Source of the DNA: Ruminococcaceae bacterium UBA3215
GTDB taxonomy: Bacteria; Bacillota; Clostridia; Oscillospirales; Ruminococcaceae
Reading direction: 5' to 3'
Assembly: GCA_002363155.1 (NCBI GenBank)
Contig: DEWH01000018.1
Coordinates: 56,252-98,377, forward strand
Length of the DNA: 42,126 nucleotides
Shown piece by piece: positions 1 to 7,887 of this stretch (positions are counted from its first letter, which is position 1; each line of letters opens with the position of its first letter). The position numbers were made by a program, and so were the translations under genes. The notes under the pieces are model-generated. The model was not told the origin of the DNA, ran no database searches, and saw only the letters and a program-made list of their open reading frames with translations.

Positions 1-17
1 CCCTTTCCAAAGACTTT

Positions 18-33
18 TGATCGCTTCGCAGTT
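18..33. repeat. 16-bp dispersed repeat fragment at window edge
   Basis: TGATCGCTTCGCAGTT here is the exact reverse complement of 18229-18244, where it opens a hairpin array. A weaker relative (AATTGCGGAGCGAAT) lies near 28839. The window edge is therefore probably inside, or just past, another copy of the same intergenic repeat family. Confidence 0.5.
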
Positions 34-51
34 AAGGGGGAGAGTCATCGT

Positions 52-91
52 AAAAAAAGACCGCTGAGTGCAGATCAGGCATTCGGCGGTT
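52..91 (-). terminator. Rho-independent terminator of the candidate small RNA
   Basis: A 12-bp stem with two G-U pairs (ACCGCTGAGTGC with GCATTCGGCGGT, 60-90), a 7-nt loop, and TTTTTTT on the minus strand. The plus-strand side has only a weak T-run, so the minus direction is preferred. Confidence 0.6.
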
Positions 92-187
92 TAAGTTTTC
101 TCTGATCGTATTGGCAGCAGATAAGGCTGACTGTGATATGCAGGAAAACCGCTGCTGCGGAAGTCGTAGCTCCACGGTTCCGGCGAT
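52..187 (-). ncRNA. Candidate small RNA (promoter plus terminator, no ORF)
   Basis: On the minus strand a promoter-like pair (TTGCAA at 218-223, TATATA at 194-199, 18-bp spacer) is followed about 135 nt later by a strong hairpin and a run of seven U. The segment has no reading frame with a ribosome binding site; the 83-codon frame at 75-326 starts upstream of the promoter and stops inside the terminator stem. The predicted RNA would have another stem, GGAACCG with CGGTTTTCC. No known RNA family was recognised. The rest of 92-414 holds only the GH5 promoter and leader. Confidence 0.35.
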
Positions 188-319
188 AATTATTATATAG
201 CATAAGGAAAGCCGTGTTTGCAAGCTTTTTTCCTTCGAGAAGCGGAAATTCGTGAACAATTATTGCGGTTCGGGTGTTGAAATTGAAAACATTTTTGTAT
301 AATATGTACAAATAAAGTA

Positions 320-348
320 TTGACATTCAAATTTATGTGTGATATACT
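320..348 (+). promoter_or_regulatory. SigA-type promoter of the GH5 operon, with partial palindrome downstream
   Basis: TTGACA at 320-325 and TATACT at 343-348 are separated by 17 bp; transcription would start near 355. A partial palindrome, CAAAG-T-CTTTG flanked by CCGG on both sides (359-379), falls at the start of the transcript and could be an operator or leader hairpin. A second weaker -10 (TATAAT, 298-303) lies upstream. The gene's ribosome binding site GGAGGA is at 405-410. Confidence 0.75.
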
Positions 349-414
349 GTTATGTGATCCGGCTCAAAGTCTTTGCCGGAAAGAATGTAATCGTTTAACC
401 TGCCGGAGGATATT

Positions 415-1647
415 ATGCTTGAAAAAATCAAAACCGCACTGCTTATAGGCGTAATAATGATAACTGTCGGGTGCGGAAATTCACCCGGAACAAAGGCGGA
501 GAGTACGAGTGCAGCTTCTTCTGCCCGGACTGCTCCCTCGGAGACTGCGGGAACCAATGCCGATGACTGGTTTACCGCTTCGGAGACGGCAAAGAGAATG
601 GGTGTCGGGCTTAACCTCGGGAATACTATGGAAGCGTATGACGCAAACGGCTGTGAGAAGTCCACTTATGAGTGGATCCCGGAAGTCGGCGGCAACAAGC
701 CGCAGGACTACGAGACCTGCTGGGGAGCGGAAGTGACCACGCAGAAGATCGTTGACGGCATACGGGACGCGGGTTTCGGTACTGTCAGGATCCCCGTTTT
801 CTGGGGCAATATGATGAAGAATGACGGTACATGGACGATAAACTCCGAGTACATAGCGAGAGTTAAGGAGATCGTCGATTACTGCATGAATGACGGGCTC
901 TACGCGGTAGTCAATATCCACCATTTTGACGAATTCATAATAAGAAGGAACAGTACGGCTGAATGCGAGAAGATCTTCACGACGCTCTGGACGCAGATAG
1001 CCGGTTATTTCAAGGATTATCCGGAAAAGCTCGTTTTCGAGGGCTACAACGAATACCTCGGCGGCGACAGGTTCAACAGCAGCGGTGTTCTCACTCCGCT
1101 GAACAAGGACGAGGCTTACGACCTTACCAACAGAATGAATGCCGCGTTCGTCAATGCAGTCAGAGCGACCGGAGGAAATAACGCAAAGCGGGTGCTGATA
1201 ATCTCCGGCTACTGGACGAACATTGACAACACGACCGACAGCAGGTTCCTTATCCCTGCCGACAGTGCAAAGGATAAGCTTATGGTGTCGGTGCATTACG
1301 TCGATAACTCGATGTACTGGGAGAGACAGATCGGAGGCGATAAGTGGCTTTCGTACACCGACGATCAGTGCAAACGGCTGACAAATGCGTTCACATCGAA
1401 GAACATACCTGTGTTCCTCGGGGAGACTACATCACGCTATCCGAGGGAGAATTTTGCTTCCGGCGCAAAGTACACCGACTCGTCGGAGTGTCTTGAGATC
1501 GTGCTTGATAAGCTTACGGATCTCGGATTTGTGCCGGTGCTCTGGGATACAAGCAACAACTTCTATTCACGGACTGACTGCAAAATAAAGAATGAAGCCG
1601 ACAGCAGGGTGATACGAACGATATCCGATAAGCTGACGGAAAAATAA
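415..1647 (+). CDS. Lipoprotein glycoside hydrolase family 5 (endoglucanase-like)
   Basis: Predicted secreted, membrane-anchored beta-glycanase of 410 residues. A lipoprotein signal peptide ends in TVGC (Cys20), followed by a Ser/Thr/Ala-rich linker to about residue 50. The GH5 barrel shows GLNLGNTMEAYD (65-76), TVRIPVFW (123-130), NIHH (167-170), the acid/base in GYNE (Glu213), VHY (294-295), the nucleophile in FLGET (Glu337) and a late VLWD. All expected catalytic residues are present. No dockerin or binding module is visible, so it should act at the cell surface as a lipoprotein. It is first in a two-gene operon; the next gene starts 12 nt downstream. A subfamily 4-like cellulase or other beta-1,4-glucanase is likely, but substrate cannot be read from sequence alone. 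Confidence 0.88.
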   Translation: MLEKIKTALLIGVIMITVGCGNSPGTKAESTSAASSARTAPSETAGTNADDWFTASETAKRMGVGLNLGNTMEAYDANGCEKSTYEWIPEVGGNKPQDYETCWGAEVTTQKIVDGIRDAGFGTVRIPVFWGNMMKNDGTWTINSEYIARVKEIVDYCMNDGLYAVVNIHHFDEFIIRRNSTAECEKIFTTLWTQIAGYFKDYPEKLVFEGYNEYLGGDRFNSSGVLTPLNKDEAYDLTNRMNAAFVNAVRATGGNNAKRVLIISGYWTNIDNTTDSRFLIPADSAKDKLMVSVHYVDNSMYWERQIGGDKWLSYTDDQCKRLTNAFTSKNIPVFLGETTSRYPRENFASGAKYTDSSECLEIVLDKLTDLGFVPVLWDTSNNFYSRTDCKIKNEADSRVIRTISDKLTEK

Positions 1648-1659
1648 ACGGAGGGTAAT

Positions 1660-3465
1660 ATGAAAAAAGGTATTGTTGCAAAAACCGCCGCAGCGTTTAT
1701 CGCGTCGGCACTGCTGATGTCCGGCTGCGGGACGGCTCAGTCAGATACGGCAGGGACCGCGGCTCAGCCGCAGGAATCGCAGGTGCAGGATATGACAGAG
1801 GAAAGCACGGAAAAGAACACACTTACCGCCCTTGAAGTGTCAAAGCTCATGGGCAACGGCATCAATCTCGGCAACACTATGGAAGCCTACGATCATACCG
1901 GCTATCTGAACGGCAAGGACCCGACTTCATCGGAAAGCGCATGGGGAATGCCGCACACTACCCGCGAGATGATCGACGGAATGAAGGCTGCGGGATTTGA
2001 TACACTGCGCATACCCGTGGCATGGACAAACGGAATGAACTTCGAGAGCGGCGACTACACCATTGATTCCAGACTGCTTGACAGAGTTGAGGAGATCGTC
2101 GGTTATGCCCTTGACGCGGATATGTATGTTATAGTGAACGATCACTGGGACGGAAGCTGGTGGGGAATGTTCGGCTCCGCGTCCGAGGAGACCAGAAACA
2201 GCGCAATGGAGATGTACAAGTCCATGTGGTCACAGATCGCGGAGCGTTTCGGTGACTATTCCTACAAGCTGATATTCGAGTCCGCGAACGAGGAGCTCGG
2301 TGACAGGCTCAACGACAAGGATATAGCGAAGGATTCCGGTACTCTCTCCGAGAACGAATGCTATGAGATGACATATAAGATCAACAGCGAATTTGTGAAG
2401 CTGATACGCTCCACCGGGGGAAAGAACGCCGACAGATTCCTGCTTATCGCCGGCTACAATACGGATATCACACGAACCTGCGATGACAGGTACAAGATGC
2501 CGGAGGACACCGCTGACGGCAAGCTTTTCCTTTCCGTGCATTACTACACGCCCTGGGATTACTGCGGTATCAAGGCACTGGATCACTGGGGCTCACCGAA
2601 GCAGTATGAGGAGCAGAACCGCCTGCTAAAGATGCTGACAAAGTTCACGGATCAGGGCTACGGCATCATCATCGGTGAGTATGCCGTGCTTATGAACGGT
2701 TTAAGTCCGAAGCCCGATACCGATATCTTCTACACCAACTTCCTCAACAACTGCGATCTGTACAACTATGTGCCGATGCTGTGGGACTGCAACAACCTCT
2801 ATCGCAGAAGCGAGTGCAGGATAGTGAACGAGGAACTCGGGAAGCTGTTCCTTGACAGAAGTCTCTCCGCTCAGTCGTCGCTTACCGATAAGCAGATAGC
2901 GGAGAATGCGCAGAAGGGAATTGACGAAGCCCTTGAAGCTGCGAACGACAGAATGACGGACGACGGCGATATACCTGCTTCCGACGATACGGCGGTAGCG
3001 TGGATAATGTACCAGAGCGGCGATTATACAGCAGCTTACTGCGTAGGCGATCTTTATGACCCGACCAACAAGACATACGGTATAAAGGCACAGAATGCGC
3101 TTATCACAGGCGAGGGTACATACACGGTATCGCTTGACCTGAGCGATATCGGCAACCCGAAGGGTGTTGCGTTCTCTGCTCTCGGCATATCCAACGGCGA
3201 ACTGCTTTATCCCGGATATACCGTTACGATCGACAGCTTCAAGGTCAACGGTGCGGAAAAGGAGCTTTCCGGCAAGCCCTACACCTCTTCCGACGACAAG
3301 AAATGCACCCGTGTCAACCTCTGGAACCAGTGGGTAAACAAGGTCCCCGAAGATGCGCGCACGGCAGACGGTGATCTTGAGGGCGCTTCTGCGCAGGTTT
3401 GGAACGCCGGCAAGAATGAGAAGATAATGAATGTCGAGATCACATTCACCTTCTCCGCTCCGTGA
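1660..3465 (+). CDS. Lipoprotein GH5 hydrolase with C-terminal beta-sandwich domain
   Basis: Second GH5 enzyme of the pair, 601 residues. Signal peptide with lipobox MSGC (Cys23), then a Gln/Glu/Thr-rich linker. The catalytic domain (about 55-400) has GINLGNTMEAYD (67-78), TLRIPVAW, acid/base Glu211 (SANEE), VHYY (293-296), nucleophile Glu340 (IIGEY) and MLWDCNN. The usual HH pair is replaced by NDHWDG (160-165). After a short helical linker (about 405-440), residues 445-601 form a beta-rich domain (AWIMYQSGDYTAAY onward) resembling carbohydrate-binding modules attached to ruminococcal cellulases; that assignment is inference. The ribosome binding site GGAGGG is at 1651-1656. The two neighbours share the N-terminal motif nearly word for word, so they probably arose by duplication. 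Confidence 0.88.
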   Translation: MKKGIVAKTAAAFIASALLMSGCGTAQSDTAGTAAQPQESQVQDMTEESTEKNTLTALEVSKLMGNGINLGNTMEAYDHTGYLNGKDPTSSESAWGMPHTTREMIDGMKAAGFDTLRIPVAWTNGMNFESGDYTIDSRLLDRVEEIVGYALDADMYVIVNDHWDGSWWGMFGSASEETRNSAMEMYKSMWSQIAERFGDYSYKLIFESANEELGDRLNDKDIAKDSGTLSENECYEMTYKINSEFVKLIRSTGGKNADRFLLIAGYNTDITRTCDDRYKMPEDTADGKLFLSVHYYTPWDYCGIKALDHWGSPKQYEEQNRLLKMLTKFTDQGYGIIIGEYAVLMNGLSPKPDTDIFYTNFLNNCDLYNYVPMLWDCNNLYRRSECRIVNEELGKLFLDRSLSAQSSLTDKQIAENAQKGIDEALEAANDRMTDDGDIPASDDTAVAWIMYQSGDYTAAYCVGDLYDPTNKTYGIKAQNALITGEGTYTVSLDLSDIGNPKGVAFSALGISNGELLYPGYTVTIDSFKVNGAEKELSGKPYTSSDDKKCTRVNLWNQWVNKVPEDARTADGDLEGASAQVWNAGKNEKIMNVEITFTFSAP

Positions 3466-3498
3466 GCAGAACATACATTTGTAATTTCCAGCTGATGA

Positions 3499-3535
3499 AG
3501 ACCGTTCGGGACAATTGTTCCGGACGGTCTTTCAA
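3499..3535 (+). terminator. Terminator after the GH5 pair
   Basis: A 13-bp stem (AGACCGTTCGGGA with TTCCGGACGGTCT, two G-U pairs), loop CAATTG, short T-run TCTTTC. Confidence 0.65.
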
Positions 3536-3572
3536 TATCTGCAAATAAATCTGAAAGAAAATGAAAAAATAC

Positions 3573-3601
3573 TTGCAATTTATTCCGTTTTATGATATAA
3601 T
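3573..3601 (+). promoter_or_regulatory. Promoter of the EAL gene
   Basis: TTGCAA (3573-3578), 17-bp spacer, TATAAT (3596-3601) with an extended TG at 3593-3594. It separates this gene from the GH5 operon. Confidence 0.75.
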
Positions 3602-3644
3602 GTGAATAAGTATAAAATAAGGGAGAGAATCGGGGAGAAATTTT

Positions 3645-5345
3645 ATGCAAATCGACGAAAAATTGCTGGGCTGGTTGTATAACTTTGTCTCTGAGGTTAA
3701 AGATCGTCCTTTTAAGACGGAAGATTTTGAGGAAATCTGCAAACAGATGAAAATCTCAAGACTTTACTATGATTTTGACCTCGGCGACACCAGTCCGTAC
3801 CGAAACCGTAAGATGCAGAATCTTGTGGTTCCGGGTTCCGAAGCCGGAAAGCCTGTTGTGGTATATGACAGCGGGGAAAAGTCCGGTTTCTCATTCAAAG
3901 TCCCTTATTTCTACCGCGGAAGTGAGTATGTTCATTCTTACATCGAGTTCAAAGAGGGCGTTGAAGAGAAAGACGTAAACAAAGACTTCTGTAAGCTTAT
4001 CTCGGATATACTATATATTTCCGGCAGCAGGATCAATATGCAGATGATGCTCAATTATGCCGAGACGACAGATCCGCAGACCGGCATACCTAATTCTATT
4101 TTCATCGGGCGCAAATATGAAGAGATCACCCGTACTGTACCTGCCGAAAATTACGTTGTGCTGTATATCAACCTCCAGAACTTCAAATATCTGAACGAAG
4201 TCGGAACGTCAAAAGGCGGCGATGAGGCGATCCTGCAATATTCCCATAAGATAACCGGTTTTGTGGGAGAAGATGAATGCGTATGCCGTATGGGCGGCGA
4301 CAATTTCGTCATGTTCATTCGCAGGGAAAACTTTGACAGCGTGGCTGCAAAGCTCAGTGTCGTTACACTTGATAAGCTTCGGAGCATTCCCGGACGTTCG
4401 TTTGAGATATCTGCGTGGATAGGCGTTTCCGGCAGTATTCCGGACGATAAGCGCAGTTTCAATGCACGGATAAATGAAGCGGCGATAGCCTGCAATATCG
4501 GAAAGACCCGGCTTAAGCAGAAACTTGTGTTTTATTCCGAAGAACTTAAAATTCTCATTAACCGCGGCAGAGAGATCATGTCCATGTTCTATCCCGCCGT
4601 TAAGAACCACGAGTTTCACCCGTTCTTCCAGGCGAAGGTGGATATGCGCACCGGAAAGCTTGTGGGATTCGAGGCGCTGTGCCGCTGGATCCACGACGGC
4701 AGGTTCATTTTCCCGGATCAGTTCATACCGGTCCTTGACAAGGAAGGGCTTATCCACGAGCTTGACATAACGATCTTCCGTGAGACCTGCTCAGCGATAA
4801 AGCGCTGGAAGGATATGGGGCTGAACCCGCCGAGAATATCATCGAACTTTTCCCGCAAGAACCTTTTCATAGAGGATATCGAGGACAAGATCAGCAGCAC
4901 CATAGAGGAAAACGGCATTTCAGTCGGCGATGTTGAGATAGAGATAACCGAAAGCGTACAGGAATCCGAGACAGCGCGTCTTATCTCATTTGTCCGCAGT
5001 CTCAAGGAGCGCGGTCTGCATATTTCGATAGATGATTTCGGAACCGGTTATTCCTCGCTTATGCTGATACATAACATTGACGCAGATGTTATAAAGATCG
5101 ACAAGAGCTTTGTGGACGAGATACCCGGGGACAAGAAGTCCGAGGTGCTTATCGAGAGCATCATCAGCATTGCCCGCAACCTCAATATGTCTGTCATCGC
5201 AGAGGGTGTTGAGACAGCGGAGCAGGGCAGATCGCTTTTAAATCTCGGCTGTGAGAACGCACAGGGTTATTATTACAGCAAGCCGGTCGATTTTGAAGCG
5301 GCAACCGAGATAATCCGCAAAGGCTTCTTCGAGCCCATAGCCTGA
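3645..5345 (+). CDS. c-di-GMP phosphodiesterase, degenerate GGDEF plus EAL
   Basis: Cytoplasmic 566-residue protein predicted to hydrolyse cyclic di-GMP. Residues 1-135 form an N-terminal region with no recognised domain and no membrane segment. A GGDEF domain (about 140-300) carries GGDNF at 217-221 instead of GGDEF, so cyclase activity is unlikely and a GTP-sensing role is possible. The EAL domain (about 310-560) looks active: FEAL (342-345), Asn401, EIEITES (431-437), IDDFGTGYSS (462-471), Lys484, AEGVE (519-523) and the closing QGYYYSKP. The start ATG has GGGGAG 8-9 nt upstream. It is a single-gene unit facing a shared terminator. A role in adhesion or surface enzyme control next to cellulases would only be a guess from position. 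Confidence 0.88.
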   Translation: MQIDEKLLGWLYNFVSEVKDRPFKTEDFEEICKQMKISRLYYDFDLGDTSPYRNRKMQNLVVPGSEAGKPVVVYDSGEKSGFSFKVPYFYRGSEYVHSYIEFKEGVEEKDVNKDFCKLISDILYISGSRINMQMMLNYAETTDPQTGIPNSIFIGRKYEEITRTVPAENYVVLYINLQNFKYLNEVGTSKGGDEAILQYSHKITGFVGEDECVCRMGGDNFVMFIRRENFDSVAAKLSVVTLDKLRSIPGRSFEISAWIGVSGSIPDDKRSFNARINEAAIACNIGKTRLKQKLVFYSEELKILINRGREIMSMFYPAVKNHEFHPFFQAKVDMRTGKLVGFEALCRWIHDGRFIFPDQFIPVLDKEGLIHELDITIFRETCSAIKRWKDMGLNPPRISSNFSRKNLFIEDIEDKISSTIEENGISVGDVEIEITESVQESETARLISFVRSLKERGLHISIDDFGTGYSSLMLIHNIDADVIKIDKSFVDEIPGDKKSEVLIESIISIARNLNMSVIAEGVETAEQGRSLLNLGCENAQGYYYSKPVDFEAATEIIRKGFFEPIA

Positions 5346-5359
5346 TCATAAACATAGAC

Positions 5360-5472
5360 AAATTCACAATGCACAATTCACAATGCACAATTGTGGAGCG
5401 CGCTTTGCGCGCATATCTGAATCGTGACGAAATTACATGATTTTGTCGACAGATAGATACAGATTTAGTATA
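5360..5472 (+). repeat. 113-bp structured repeat, copy A
   Basis: Aligns without gaps to the reverse complement of 15737-15849, with about 11 differences and one identical run of roughly 42 bp. Order: four heptamers of T/G-CACAAT, a hairpin GCGCGC-TTT-GCGCGC (5399-5413), a hairpin GACGAAAT-TACATG-ATTTTGTC, then a GATTTAGTATA end. The loop of the first hairpin differs between copies (TTT, TCT) while the stem is unchanged. It starts 15 nt after the EAL gene stop. No coding potential. Similarity to a small non-autonomous mobile element is inference. Confidence 0.8.
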
Positions 5473-5474
5473 AA

Positions 5475-5509
5475 AATCCCGCTGAAATCACATAAGTTTC
5501 AGCGGGATT
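5475..5509. terminator. Bidirectional terminator between convergent genes
   Basis: A perfect 13-bp stem (AATCCCGCTGAAA with TTTCAGCGGGATT) around a 9-nt loop. ATTTCTTT follows on the plus strand and TTTTTA on the minus strand, so it can serve both the EAL gene and the export operon. Confidence 0.75.
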
Positions 5510-5558
5510 ATTTCTTTGTGAAGAGTCTTGTCAAGTTCCGTTTTACGGTCATTCGGGT

Positions 5559-5662
5559 CCAGCGTCACGCTGGCGCGATCCAGCCGCGTAGGCTGGCGCC
5601 GTCCGCGTAGGACAAGCGCGAAAGCGCAGACGCCGTCCGCGTAGGACACAGCGCGAAAGCGC
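5559..5662 (-). repeat. Array of six micro-hairpins at the 3' end of the export operon
   Basis: In order: CCAGCG-TCA-CGCTGG (5559-5573), CCAGCC-GCGTA-GGCTGG (5580-5596), GTCC-GCGTA-GGAC (5601-5613), GCGC-GAAA-GCGC (5616-5627), then the last two again (5635-5647, 5651-5662). The final two pairs form a tandem repeat with a 34-35 bp period. The array ends 10 nt from the ABC transporter stop codon. There is no T-run, so it is not a simple terminator. With repeat A and the terminator it fills the 326-bp gap 5346-5671. Confidence 0.75.
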
Positions 5663-5671
5663 AGATTTCCG

Positions 5672-7873
5672 TCAGCGCAGCTGCGGAGACTTGTCCGGAG
5701 CACCGATCTGCTGACGCTCGACGAGCTCGGCGAAGATGCCGCGTCTGGCGATAAGCTCCTCGTAAGTTCCGTCCTCGGCGATCCTGCCTTCGTCCATGAC
5801 GATGATCCTGTCGCAGTTGCGTATCGTCGAAAGCCTGTGGGCAACTACGATTCTCGTGCAGTTCAGCCCGTCCAGTGATTCGGAGATCTTTTTCTGTGAG
5901 ATGTTGTCGAGGGCGCTGGTGGCTTCATCAAATATCAGTATCTTCGGCTTCGGCGCGATCGCTCTTGCGATCATTATGCGCTGCTTCTGACCGCCGGATA
6001 TGCCGCCCTGTCCCTCGCTGATGACGGTGTTCATGCCCATAGGCATGGCGCGTATGTCATCTGCTATGCCGGCTGTTTCCGCAGCTTCCCACGCTTCATC
6101 TACCGAAAGATGCGGCGCGGAGATCACTATATTCGAGTAGATGTCACCTTGGAACAGCGAACCGTCCTGTGTTACCGCACCTATCTTTTTGCGGAGTGAG
6201 TGCAGATCTATGCGGCTGATATCCTTTCCGTCATAGAAGACAGAACCTTTCTCCGGCATCTCAAAACCGAGCAGCAGCCTTATCAGCGTACTCTTGCCGC
6301 AGCCGGTCCTTCCGACTATCGCCACATACTCGCCGGACTTTATTTTGAGATTCATTCCGTTTATTATATACGGCGAACGCTCGTCATATCTGAAATAAAC
6401 ATTGTTAAGCTCTATGCTTCCGGAGAGAGAAGATACGCTCTCCTTTTCGCCGGCGGATTCCGGCAAAGTCTCAAGTATCGGTGACGTGAGTTCAAGTATA
6501 GGACGTATCTCCGCACCCATTGTCAACACTTCCGCAAGTGCTTTGAAAGCTGCTGTCAGCATTCCGTATGATGCCGAAAACGCCATATAGTCGGAGGGGG
6601 ATACGCCGGCTTTTACCGAAAGCGCATACATCACTATCATTCCGATAAGTGATACCGCGAGATTAACGGCACTGCTTATTTTAAGAAACAGCGGAGGGTC
6701 ATATAAAAGCTCCGCCCCCTCCGCATAGTGTGCAGCCCATTTTGCAAATGCACGCTTTTCCGACCCGGAAAGCTTAATCTTCTGCACTCCCTTTATAAGC
6801 GAATATGTAAGACCGCTGAGCTTTGCCGAATGCTCAACTTCGCGTCTCGTGATCTTCAGTTTCATATATGCGGTGATGAGCGAGACCGCCAGAGTCGCAG
6901 TCATTACGAGGACTGCCGGCATCACAAGTTCCGGAGCAAACCGGAATATCTGTCCAATGAAAATAAGCGAGAAGACCGATGTTATACTTGTTGAGAAAAT
7001 GCCCTCCACTAAAAGGGAGCAAAGCCGTTTTACCGAACGGACACGGTTTGCGAGCTCGCCGGCGGTGAATTTCCGGAAAAACTCCGCAGGGAGCCTCAGA
7101 AGCCTCATCATCATCGACGACTCCAATGCAAGCATCAGCTTATTTTCCGTACTTGTGACCGAAAGCTGTTCCACAGCCTTGAATATGTGCGATGATATCG
7201 CGGTACACAGAAGAAAGAACGCTGTCCCCCACAGTATATTTACATTTCCCTCCGTCAGAACGAATCCGGTCAGTATCTTTGTTATGATCGGTATGAAAGT
7301 TCCTGCCAGTACCACAAGAAAATCCGACAGCAGATAGACCGCCAGATCGTTTGTGGTGTAGTTCTGCCGCATGAACCGGAAAAGGTCACCGAACCCGAGC
7401 TTCTTATCCGGCAGGGGACGGTAAAAGCATAATGCGTTCTTGGTGAAAAGACCGGCATTCCGTGAGCTTATCTTTTCCTCCCTGCCGCCGGATATGTACT
7501 TGTAGCCGCCGGTGAATTCCGGGATCACTGCAACAGGAGCGCCGCTTTCCTTGAGATACAGTATCATGGGACCGAAGGAGTCCTTGTACCATTTTTCCGT
7601 CAGTTCAGCTTCTCTGTACATGACTCCGCTGTGCTGGAGCGCGTTTTCAAGCTGCTCCTGCGGAGGGAGCTTTTCGTCCTGAACAGACGAAGGCTTCATG
7701 TGGTAGTACCGGAGCACCTCGTCAACAGCGTCCTTTGTGATTATGCGGGAATCGTTAAGGCTGCCCGCACCGCGTTTCCCGATAACAGCGGACGCCATGC
7801 GGAATACCGAGTCTTCAAATATGTCCTGATCGCTTTGTTTGCGCAGTCTTATCTGTTCATCAAACCAGCCCAA
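5672..7873 (-). CDS. NHLM/NHLP-type ABC transporter, second (non-peptidase) subunit
   Basis: Half-transporter of 733 residues, partner of the C39-peptidase transporter encoded just upstream, predicted to form the export channel for a ribosomal peptide. An N-terminal soluble region (1-160) without peptidase residues is typical of the second ABC protein of NHLM-type bacteriocin export systems. Transmembrane segments span about 175-420. The ATPase domain has Walker A GRTGCGKST (521-529), a Q-loop (VTQD), signature ISGGQKQR (625-632), Walker B ILIFDE (645-650) and His679. The start codon is TTG (7871-7873), chosen because AGAGGT lies 8 nt upstream and the first in-frame ATG is codon 26. The upstream stop is 14 nt away. 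The final residues are encoded beside the hairpin array. Confidence 0.85.
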   Translation of the reverse strand: MGWFDEQIRLRKQSDQDIFEDSVFRMASAVIGKRGAGSLNDSRIITKDAVDEVLRYYHMKPSSVQDEKLPPQEQLENALQHSGVMYREAELTEKWYKDSFGPMILYLKESGAPVAVIPEFTGGYKYISGGREEKISSRNAGLFTKNALCFYRPLPDKKLGFGDLFRFMRQNYTTNDLAVYLLSDFLVVLAGTFIPIITKILTGFVLTEGNVNILWGTAFFLLCTAISSHIFKAVEQLSVTSTENKLMLALESSMMMRLLRLPAEFFRKFTAGELANRVRSVKRLCSLLVEGIFSTSITSVFSLIFIGQIFRFAPELVMPAVLVMTATLAVSLITAYMKLKITRREVEHSAKLSGLTYSLIKGVQKIKLSGSEKRAFAKWAAHYAEGAELLYDPPLFLKISSAVNLAVSLIGMIVMYALSVKAGVSPSDYMAFSASYGMLTAAFKALAEVLTMGAEIRPILELTSPILETLPESAGEKESVSSLSGSIELNNVYFRYDERSPYIINGMNLKIKSGEYVAIVGRTGCGKSTLIRLLLGFEMPEKGSVFYDGKDISRIDLHSLRKKIGAVTQDGSLFQGDIYSNIVISAPHLSVDEAWEAAETAGIADDIRAMPMGMNTVISEGQGGISGGQKQRIMIARAIAPKPKILIFDEATSALDNISQKKISESLDGLNCTRIVVAHRLSTIRNCDRIIVMDEGRIAEDGTYEELIARRGIFAELVERQQIGAPDKSPQLR

Positions 7874-7887
7874 TTTATCTTACCTCT

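Noticed and set aside
75..326. 83-codon minus-strand frame upstream of the GH5 genes
   Set aside because: No ribosome binding site, stops inside a terminator stem and starts upstream of the likely promoter.
481..1296. 271-codon antisense frame over the first GH5 gene (and similar ones at 2701-3474 and 32693-33550)
   Set aside because: Opposite strand of well-supported genes with GC-rich third positions; no ribosome binding sites.
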